Below, one piece after another: positions 56,341 to 64,000 of a stretch of DNA of 64,000 nt (the stretch's first letter is position 1; each line of letters opens with the position of its first letter). Under the pieces are notes generated by a model. The model was not told the origin of the DNA. It did not search any database and was given only the letters and a program-made list of their open reading frames with translations. Made by a program: the position numbers and the translations under genes. The DNA is from Gymnopilus junonius (Eukaryota; Basidiomycota; Agaricomycetes; Agaricales; Galerinaceae). The stretch lies in the NCBI GenBank assembly GCA_015501075.1, contig JADNYJ010000026.1, positions 124,001 to 188,000 of the forward strand. The letters run 5' to 3'.

Positions 56341-57177
56341 ACTTGAATGCTATTGGACTCGTGCTCGACTCCCATGAAGCATTTGGCTAAACCGGGCTCT
56401 TGGCTGCAAATCTGATTTCATCTATTTCTCGTTGTACCCCGTTCTGAAAGGCTCTGAATCAGACAAAAACTCGCAGTGTACATGCTTGATCAGTGATAAA
56501 TGAGAGAGATGATCTGAGAGACGCGATTAGGGATCCCAAGAGCAGGCAGCTTACAAAATTGTGAAAGATCGTGTAAGATGTCTTTAGATAGCAAAACAAC
56601 GCCCAGAACCTTATCACAGGTTGTAGGGGCAATGCCTAGGGACTTACACTCATGCTGATCGTCTCTTGAGTCTTCCTGATCCCGCCGTTGATCTTCTCAT
56701 TCCACCTTTCCCACAGTTTTTATTTCTGAACCAAGAACTCTCCACATCCCACATCTCATTTGGTATCGGTAACTCTACTTTGAAGGCAGCGCCCATCCAC
56801 CTGAGTCCAGCAGATAGCTGAGAAATGAACGCTAGTCTGAGCCTGGGCAGAATAAGAAGATGGCGTCCGCCTTGACGCCATCTCCAATCTGCAGTCGTAG
56901 GCTTTTTTTAGCAGGGTTCTGCGCCGTAAACAACTGCCAGAAGCCAAGAAGAATTTAGATACACTGCCTGTGATCTTCCGGCTTGACCTGGCTTAGGCTT
57001 CCACACTCCCCTTTCCTCCTCCTTTTCCTCCAGAAGGTTGTCCTGGAGCCATATCCACTGTGTGATACTCCCCAGTCCTTTTTCCTGCTGCGTCGGGTGT
57101 TCGCCAAACTGTTCGCGCACCCTGACTGGATACTATCCTTGAATGAGTCGCCTGCCATCTAAGCGGCAGGAACACAC
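56341..57177. other. Intergenic region between DUF6533 copies
   Basis: About 840 bp. Several overlapping short frames on the minus strand (about 56756-57175) share no recognisable motif and look like chance frames in a C/T-rich stretch. The right end must hold the promoter of the intact copy. I see no transposon ends or terminal repeats. Confidence 0.4.
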
Positions 57178-58779
57178 ATGTCTGCGCTACTGTTCTGGAG
57201 CAGGGCGAATGTCAGTCAACCCTTCTATAGTCCGTACCGTTCCGAGGGTGTGGCTGCTGGGGCACAAGCTGTCAATCGCAGCTCAGGTATGATCTGCTGA
57301 AAACCCGCGTGGTGTACTTTTCGTACTGACATTATGCGGTAATGACAGTCGCGGCCTTGACTTTTCTCCTATGGGATATACTGATAACCATGGATGACGA
57401 AGTACGCTTTTCTCCCAACAAATATGATAACTGAATAATGAAACACTGAAAATCAAGGTCAAATACATTTGGTCGTAAGTCCTTTGGATTTCATAGTCCG
57501 GCAATGTTCTAAAAGCTACCTCAATCTAGCCGAGCATGGTCATACACGAAATGCATTTATTTCTTTGTGCGATATCTCCCTGTCATGGTGCAAATGTCAG
57601 TTGTTGCGCTTCTGCAGTGTACCTACTGTTGCTTGCATGTTGACCATACTCTTTGCCTCTTCAGATCGATACTGTTCATTGGAACAGAGCTTACTCCTCA
57701 TTTCCATTTTACTCCTCACGACTGCTACATATGGCAGATTTACCAAGGCGTAGCCGCCTCTAGTGTTGTCGTCACTGTCGATACGGTTCTCATTTTACGA
57801 AGTGAGTGGGGTATGGGATACTTGGAAAACTTACCTCTGATTTCTGTCCGCTTGCTCCCTTAGTTCATGCCCTATATCACGGTCACCTCGCGATTCGTCG
57901 CGTTGTTGGAGTATTTTTTCTCCTGGAAATTGTTGGCATGGTTGTTGGTCTTGCTCTCTCGCTGCCAGGAGTCACATTTGACAATCTCTGTCTGGTCGTG
58001 CATGTCCCCGGCCCTTTGATATTATATGGGTAAGCAATATGCCAATGACACCGCAAGGGTGAGGCCTGACTTAATCGCGTTCACATCCCTCCATCGATCC
58101 CTTAGGGCATCTTCAATTGTTTTTCAATCTTTCCTCTTCTCCCTCACGGTATATAAGTATATGCAGGCAGCCCGCTCTGGATGGGGAGATGTTCCGCTCA
58201 TCATTTTGCTCATGCGTGACGGAACGTGGGCTTTTTTCCTCTTATTTGGTGAGCCATTAATGAAAAACCTCTAAATACGACGTGACATTTAATGATTCTG
58301 TATCTTACAGTTGTTTATGTCGGTCAGATCGGGTTGTACGCATTGCCTAAGGACAAAGATCCTTTTGCGGGGGTTCTTTTCGGGTCAGCGGGTTATTTCT
58401 TTTCCAATTTTCCAATTATTCACATTTCGTTATTTGGAATAGATGGCTTTTGACAGCATTCTCATTCAGTGTAGGTAGTTTTCTTTCGTTGCCTTTCTGC
58501 TTCATGTGCCCAGATGCATATCCTTAGGGTTACCGAATTCTCATAAATCTCAACCATCTGGCTGAGAATACAAATGGCTCCCAGAATCGGACGTCTAACA
58601 TACATCGGACCGATACCAACATCCAATTCTCTACGCAGATCTTTGACTCCCAGCGTCAAACATACGCACAAGGAGAATCATACGAACTTACACCATTTTC
58701 ACTACGTGGACGCGACTCTCGGACTGGCGGACGAACGTTTGAAACTTCACAGATATCTACGCTTTCCTTGGGCAAGTGA
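57178..58779 (+). CDS. DUF6533 multi-pass membrane protein (intact copy)
   Basis: Many short exons join in frame. The start is MSALLFWSRANVSQPFYSPY. Then come VAALTFLLWDILITMDDEVK and YIWSRAWSYTKCIYFFVRYL, the DUF6533 signature: a first helix, a Glu/Trp pair and a Tyr-Phe-x-x-Arg-Tyr motif. Further membrane segments are GTELTPHFHFTPHDCYIWQI, FFLLEIVGMVVGLALSLPG, SSIVFQSFLFSLTVYKYMQA and PLIILLMRDGTWAFFLLFVV. The last splice gives WLLTAFSFSGYRILINLNHL and a hydrophilic tail rich in Ser, Thr and Gln ending STLSLGK. About seven helices are expected, with the tail in the cytosol. This family is highly expanded in Agaricomycetes and of unknown function; the topology recalls a seven-helix receptor, but that is only a resemblance. 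Confidence 0.78.
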
Positions 58780-59021
58780 CGAAGAAGACACCTGTCTCTT
58801 CGCAGCTTCCCCTTCGCATTCTAGCCGTATCAACGAACCGCACGTCCTTGACACGAAAAGTAGCCACTCATCTCATCTCATCTCATTATCTAGATCGCAT
58901 CATAGACTACATGTATATTGTAAAGTTTTCTTTGGGTTATTCGGTTGCTATACCTCTGCTCTGTGACTGCATGTACGCAGACTTGTATTCATTACACTCC
59001 TTAGGAACCTACGGGATCGTT

Positions 59022-60318
59022 TTAGGGGGCTTCAACCGGATTCCAGCTGATGGCACCATTCTTTCCGCGGTCGAGCGAATCCAATTTTTGCATATCATCC
59101 TCGTTCAGCTCAAAATCATATACCTCGGCATTCGAACGAATACGCGACGGCGTGGCACTCTTTGGAAGTGGGATGAATCTGAAGGTAAGAAGGGCATCAG
59201 ATCGATGACGTGATTTGAAAATTTCAAACACATGCCCTTTCTGCAGTGACCATCGAATCAAAATCTGGGCGGGATCGCGATCGTGCTAGCATAACACGCA
59301 AATTAGTTTTTGATATCAAAGACGACCACTGGAAGGTCAAACCTTGGCAGCTATCGCGTGGATGATGGGATAACCCGTCTGTCCTCGGATTATTGGGCAG
59401 TATGCTTGTACGACAATGCTGTTTTCCTTGCAATATTTGACAATTTCTTTTTGCTGGCACAGAGGGTGAAGCTAAATCCGCAATTTCTATCGATACAGGA
59501 AGTGAAGAAATTAAAAGAGAGGGCAGCATACCTCTACTTGATTAACAGCAGGAAGCTCATAACCTGCAGCCTTAATTTCCTCGATATGGTGGATGCCACT
59601 ATAAACAATTTCAAGCTAATGAGCAGTAGGTCTGAACGTACACGGGGACACATACTAGTTGGACACGCCAACGGTTCTGATTTTTCCAGCTGCTCTGCCC
59701 TCGAGCAGCGCTTTGTACGTTTCCAAGCGACGTTGTTTTCCGGAAAGGGGATCATGGATGAGGAATAGGTCAATGTAATCTATTCGAACGAGGGAATCAG
59801 AAATTCGATTTCCGCCATAAGTTGGATGATACCAACCAAATTTCATCTTGGCGAGCGACTCGTCGAGTTCCTTCTTGGTGGATTCGTAGCCATGTGTTCT
59901 GGATACGCATTTAGTCGCTAAAAAACGCGCATATATGTCAGTGCTTTTGTCAAAATTGGAATGCAGAACAAGGAGCGGTCAGATAAAGAGACTGTTCAAT
60001 TTACTACTTGAACGGGCTATAAATACTAACTGATGAAGACGTCGTTGCGATCCAGTCCAGAAGCACGAACTGCCTCTGCAACTTGTGCTTCATTCCCGTA
60101 CAGCTGCGCAGAATCTACGTGTCTAGTATAAATAGGCACCTTGTGAACTCCCAAGATTGGATCACGAAACATTCCAGGACGTACCTGTACCCAGCCTTGA
60201 ACGCTTCCACGACCGATTCCTTTGCGTTCGAGTTCTGGAAGACTCCGAACCCGAGCAATGGCATTTCATAGCCCGTGGAAAGGCGGACGGTGGAGTCGAT
60301 AGTCAATTTGGAAGACAT
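59022..60318 (-). CDS. Aldo-keto reductase, copy B
   Basis: A NADPH-dependent oxidoreductase of the AKR fold. The start is MSSKLTIDSTVRLSTGYEMP; a longer in-frame N terminus from 60459 exists but has no match in copy A. Exons give LLGFGVFQNSNAKESVVEAF, the cofactor/active-site region DSAQLYGNEAQVAEAVRASG, TKCVSRTHGYESTKKELDES, MKFDYIDLFLIHDPLSG, GRAAGKIRTVGVSN, YCKENSIVVQAYCPIIRGQ and DPAQILIRWSLQKGHV. The C-terminal NADPH-binding part is IPLPKSATPSRIRSNAEVYD, and it ends GAISWNPVEAP. Asp, Tyr and His of the catalytic tetrad are visible. Substrate cannot be told from sequence. It is a tandem duplicate of the next gene on the same strand. Confidence 0.87.
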
Positions 60319-60632
60319 GTTGGAGAAGCGCCTAAGGTGTCGATTGAAGAGACGAAGCTGTCCGAATCGATACAGTGGTCGCAGGGTGGTGATAATAGAG
60401 AAGATGATGGTTATGACAAGTGATACGTGAAGTGGGGGTTTTGAAGTATACTTGCACAACGCTTGCCTGTACTCTTCTCATATACATAATAAACGCCGAA
60501 TTGCTTTGCATGACAAATGAGACAACAAACGGAGCAAACGAATTGAGTGGGATGGTAGATGAATGTGGATGAGAAAGCAATAGATAACTCGGTGTATCTT
60601 CAAGCAGCCGGGCCGCACTCTTGGCCCAATAT

Positions 60633-61918
60633 TCAGTCCACGTCCACTGGGTTCCAGCTTATAGCACCTTCCTTTCCACGGTCCAAAGAGTCCAGCTTTC
60701 GCATGTCCTCCTCGTCTAATTCAAAGTCGTACACCTGGGCATTAGAGTGGATGCGTGAGGGCGTGGCGCTCTTTGGCAGAGGGACATATCTAAGGAGGTT
60801 TTTGGATGTCAGTGTTAAACCGTGAACGGCCATCAGCTCAGGTAACAGAACGTACCCCTTTTGCAGAGACCACCGGATTAAAACCTGTGCGGGATCACGG
60901 CTGTGCTGTGTACGTTTGAAAATGAATTAGCTTCAATCTGCCAGTGGCGAATCCGGGTAGGAAGGAAGAGTGAACGTTAATTGAAACGTGCGCATACCTT
61001 GGCAGCAATTTCTTGGATGACAGGGTGATCCATCTTTCCGCGAATAATAGGACAGTATGCCTCTACGACGATGTCGTTCGCCTTGCAGTACTCCACGATA
61101 GGCTTTTGCTGACAAAAGGGATGGAGCTGAATTGAAGAATTTAGTTGCTACATACATCTGATTTATTTATTTATTTGAGAAAGCTCACCTCTATCTGGTT
61201 GACATCAGGGAGTTCATAACCGGCTGCTTTGATTTCCTCGATGTGCTTGACATTACTTGTGGTAATATGCGGTTAGTTTTTATCTGGGCCCTCGAGTAAC
61301 ATCACTTGCTCACAAGTTTGACACGCCAACTGCCTTGATCTTGCCGGCAGACTTTCCTTCAAGAAGGGCTTTATATGTCTGGAGCCGGAGGTCCTTGCCG
61401 GCGTAGGGGTCGTGGATGAGAAAGAGGTCAATGTAGTCTAGGACCCCTTAGACTCAGAACATGTTGAAGTGGCACAGTCAGACTGACCAAAACGCATCTT
61501 GGCAAGGGATTCGTCGAGGCCACGTTTGGTAGATTCATAGCCATGCGTTTTAGATATGCATTTCGTAGCTTCGAGAAGAATATTACAGAGGATGACAAGC
61601 AAGTAGAAGGCAGAAACTTACTCAGGAATATGTCGCTTCTATCAAGTCCGGACTCATGAATAGCATCAGCACAAGCCGCTTCATTTTTATAAGCCTGAGC
61701 AGTGTCGATATGCCTGAGTAGACAGACACGTTTGGTTACTTGGGTAATCGTAAAGTTGGTTAACAATCGGAGCAGCACCTGTATCCAGCTTTGAACGCTT
61801 CGAGGACAGATGTCTTCGCGTCGTAGTTCTGGTAGACGCCGAATCCTAGAAGAGGAATGTAGTGCCCTGATCGGGAGAGACGGACATTGGAGTTGAGAGT
61901 CAGTTTAGCGGAGGCCAT
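60633..61918 (-). CDS. Aldo-keto reductase, copy A
   Basis: The start MASAKLTLNSNVRLSRSGHY leads to IPLLGFGVYQNYDAKTSVLE. Then come HIDTAQAYKNEAACADAIHE with catalytic Asp and Tyr, SGLDRSDIFLS, TKCISKTHGYESTKRGLDES, YIDLFLIHDPYAGKDLRLQT with the active-site His, and GKSAGKIKAVGVSN. It continues with YELPDVNQIELHPFCQQKPI, CKANDIVVEAYCPIIRGKMD, SRDPAQVLIRWSLQKGYVPL and PKSATPSRIHSNAQVYDFEL, ending ISWNPVDVD. About 280 residues, which is normal for the short fungal AKRs. Intron positions partly match copy B, supporting tandem duplication; the two stay highly alike at the C terminus. The substrate is probably a small aldehyde or ketone, not resolved further. An intron holds a (TTTA)n run near 61160. 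Confidence 0.88.
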
Positions 61919-62107
61919 CGTTGCTGACGGTGGGAGTCGAGTCCAAACCAGGGTTGGCCTAATTTTATCTTATCTGACACTTTCCAATCCCGACATCTGT
62001 TTCTCATCCACCAGCGCTACATAGTACGCTTATTGCTTAAGCTCGAGAATATTCGAATACGCCGACTATTTATTCTACTCTGCTTGCGCAATCATCATAT
62101 TTCCATC

Positions 62108-63356
62108 ATGTCACTGTATAACTACGTCTACACGCCCAACAGCAACTTGGTAAGCCTTTTCAAATGCTTATTTCAATCCGTTGCTTAAAGTAGCGACACA
62201 TTTAGATTTGCTGCATCTGCCGTGCACCCTTTACAGACCCAACGACGACCAGGACATGCGCACATACATTTTGTAGGGAGTGCATCCTGCGCTCGCTGTC
62301 GCATTCGCCGCTGTGTCCGGTAGATCGGTCGCCGCTTACCACGGCAGACCTATCGCCTGCGAACCCCATTGTGCGCTCGGTGAGTGGGGGTCCTGCTTGA
62401 TACTTGTTAGGAACTTTATTGACCAGTCTTGTATTTCAGCTCGTCGATGAGCTATTGGTGGAATGCATACATCAGCCAGAAGGTTGTGAACATACTTGCC
62501 AAAGACAAACAATACCGCTGCATTTGAAGGATGAGTGTGAATATGCGGAGGTTGTATGTATGGTTGCAGGATGCAGAGAGACGATGAGACGGAAGGCATT
62601 GCAGGAGCATGTAGAAAAAGTTCATGACAAGGAGGACGAAGCGGAACAGGTAGAAGCAGCGGATGAAGAGGAAGGGGATGGAGCGGAGGTACTTGTTTTT
62701 CACACTGTGTTAGCGTATATGCTGATATTTCACTGCTCTAGGCCTATTCGTGTCCACACGAAAAAGTGGGCTGCCCTTATAAAGGGCCACTCAAACCCTC
62801 TGAACATCTCACCTCATGTCCGTATGAATCGCTGAAAGATTTTATCACATCCAACACGACCAAGATGGCATTACTGACGGAGCAGAATGTGATGCTACGG
62901 CACAGAGTGGACGTTCTAGAGTCTACGGTACAAATTATGCGGCGAGAGATGGCGCAAGTGAAGAGCGCGCTTGGCCCATGGTCGAGGTCGAGCAGCGAAC
63001 TGCCCCTGGCGCTGCAAGCAGCGAGTGCAGGACCATCATCGAGGGAGGAAGATGCACTGGCTGCCTACTTTCCTGAAGGATCAGGGGCACGGCAGGGGAC
63101 GGGGACGCTGGAGGACACGATTTTGGGTCTGCGAGAGAGCGTGGTGGGACTGGCTGCAGGGGTGGACCAGATGGGACGGAGAAGCGAGATGGCACTGGCG
63201 AACGAGACACTGCGACTGGGAGAAGAGATGATGTCAATACGAGGGCAGATGCATGGATTGCGGATGCAGATGCACGGGATGATGATGGAGCGGAACGGAG
63301 TGGAGTATGGACGAGTAGGCAACACGGGGCTGGGGGGATCGATTACAAAGTTGTAA
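62108..63356 (+). CDS. RING and TRAF-type zinc-finger protein (putative ubiquitin ligase)
   Basis: Exon 1 is MSLYNYVYTPNSNL. Exon 2 is a compact C3HC4 RING: ICCICRAPF, CAHTFCRECILRSL and CPVDRSPL. TRAF-type zinc fingers follow: LVECIHQPEGCEHTCQRQTI, LKDECEYAEVVCMVAGCRET and, after an acidic stretch and an intron, YSCPHEKVGCPYKGPLKP with LTSCPYESL. The C-terminal part is a coiled coil (MALLTEQNVMLRHRVDVLES, MRREMAQVKSAL), then a Gly/Met-rich helix ending GGSITKL. RING plus TRAF fingers and a coiled coil match the RNF41/TRAF-like E3 layout; no MATH domain is seen. It probably ubiquitinates an unknown substrate in the cytosol. The stop lies 25 bp from the convergent BAG gene stop. The terminal exon (62766-63356) is GC-rich compared with neighbours. 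Confidence 0.85.
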
Positions 63357-63380
63357 GTATATACAAAAAGCAATGTAGTA

Positions 63381-63973
63381 CTAGGAGGCATTTGCCCAAG
63401 CATTGTCGAGCTGGTCGAGGAGCGCCTGGAGCTCTTTTACGGCAGCCTTGCGATCTGCACGGGCTGTGTGCCAGTCGGGCTCTGGAGCGACGGCATCGAG
63501 ACGGAGAAGGGACTGGAGAAGAAGCTCGCCGATGCGGGAGTGTTCGCGGGCGAGGGCGGGCTTTGGGTGGTCGAGGATGTCGCGGAGAAAAGACTGGTGG
63601 GCGGGGAGGAGGAGACGACGGGCGGACGTGAGCTCGGACTGGATGGAGGCGATCTGGGCCTGCTCGGTGTTGCGGAGGGGCGCGGGGATATCGGCGTTGG
63701 CTACGATGGCTATGGTTGAGTTTGGGCGGAGATGGTAGGCGGAGACTGACGGGGATGGGTGGGTGGATGGATTAGAGGAAAGTAGACTGGACACATACTG
63801 GGCGCATTGTCGTCTGCCATGACAGCACCATCATGGACAATCTGGAATGAATGATAGGGCAGCTGGGTGTATGCTGCAACGGAATGGCGGATGGCGGAGA
63901 GCGGGATCTGGCTGTCTGGCTGAGGCAGGTCAAACTCGAATCGATCTGTGCCCCACCGAACAGTGACCGGCAT
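63381..63973 (-). CDS. Ubiquitin-like and BAG domain protein (Hsp70 co-chaperone)
   Basis: Two exons. Exon 1 starts MPVTVRWGTDRFEFDLPQPD and forms an N-terminal ubiquitin-like fold (AAYTQLPYHSFQIVHDGAVM). A short intron near 63735-63800 joins AYHLRPNSTIAIV. The C-terminal half is a three-helix BAG domain: AQIASIQSELTSARRLLLPA, HQSFLRDILDHPKPALAREH, SRIGELLLQSLLRLDAVAPE and RADRKAAVKELQALLDQLDN. BAG domains bind the Hsp70 ATPase domain and speed nucleotide exchange. About 180 residues, the usual size of the fungal UBL-BAG type. No membrane anchor is seen, unlike yeast Snl1. Codon use is GC-rich, like the adjoining exon. Confidence 0.85.
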
Positions 63974-64000
63974 GATGACGTTCTTTGGTCAACCCGATCT

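Noticed and set aside
56756..57175. Overlapping minus-strand frames that could be a small cysteine-containing protein
   Set aside because: Three overlapping frames of similar length with no motif or signal peptide indicate chance openness of a C/T-rich stretch.
60319..60459. Upstream in-frame extension of aldo-keto reductase B with a hydrophobic stretch
   Set aside because: Copy A starts at the matching MASAKLT position, and soluble AKRs carry no N-terminal helix. It is more likely leader sequence.
1..64000. CRISPR arrays, transposons, insertion sequences or viral remnants
   Set aside because: I found no regular spaced repeats, reverse transcriptase, integrase or transposase motifs, and no long terminal or inverted repeats. 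By-eye inspection could miss short or decayed copies.

Overview
The window is nuclear DNA of a filamentous basidiomycete, most likely an agaricomycete (mushroom-type fungus). Genes are dense, on both strands, and cut by many 45-75 bp GT-AG introns. The proteins are fungal (ATG6, GYP1, NUP2, an MGA2/SPT23-type factor, PEX5, BUD4, ILV3), and several families are typical of Agaricomycetes (DUF6533 and DUF7727 membrane proteins, a caspase-domain protein, an AlkB-type dioxygenase fused to a long N-terminal part). All coding regions were assembled by eye by joining open frames across GT-AG introns, so outer limits are firmer than every internal junction.

Layout. 1-251: 3' end of an unknown coiled-coil gene. 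315-4891 (-): large AlkB-family dioxygenase, divergent from ATP16 (5143-5791, +). 6172-8907 (-): glutamate-cysteine ligase. 9460-11196 (-): ATG6/Beclin. 11644-13605 (+): caspase-like protein lacking its catalytic His. 13962-16786 (+): DNA polymerase kappa. 16897-17617 (-): RraA-like protein, 80 bp from GYP1 (17698-19787, +). 19943-22217 (-): NUP2. 22592-26550 (-): MGA2/SPT23-like membrane-anchored transcription factor. 27526-28530 (+): secreted double-psi beta-barrel protein. 28861-31091 (+): mitochondrial membrane protein. 31161-32199 (-): VanZ-like membrane protein. 32334-33701 (+): probable REC114. 33815-33896 (+): intron-bearing tRNA-Gln(CUG). 34231-37466 (-): conserved protein with a C-terminal YcfA/HicA-like domain.

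37981-39901 (+): single-pass membrane protein with tandem beta-sandwich modules. 40358-40991 (+): DUF7727-like membrane protein. 41412-42711 (+): Ap4A phosphorylase. 42785-43501 (+): small single-pass membrane protein. 43788-46645 (-): ILV3. 46928-49322 (-): PEX5, divergent from BUD4 (49510-54370, +). 55044-56340 (+): broken DUF6533 copy beside an intact one (57178-58779, +). 59022-60318 and 60633-61918 (-): tandem aldo-keto reductases. 62108-63356 (+): RING/TRAF-type zinc-finger protein. 63381-63973 (-): ubiquitin-like/BAG protein.

Most genes are independent housekeeping functions (respiration, glutathione, autophagy, translesion synthesis, membrane traffic, nuclear transport, peroxisome import, branched-chain amino acids, septation). 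I see no mobile element, CRISPR array, secondary-metabolite cluster or defence island. The points most worth a second look are the AlkB fusion, the pseudo-caspase, the HicA-like domain in a nuclear gene, repeated CACGTG boxes in (often bidirectional) promoters, an AP-1 type box before the glutathione gene, and the DUF6533 gene/pseudogene pair.
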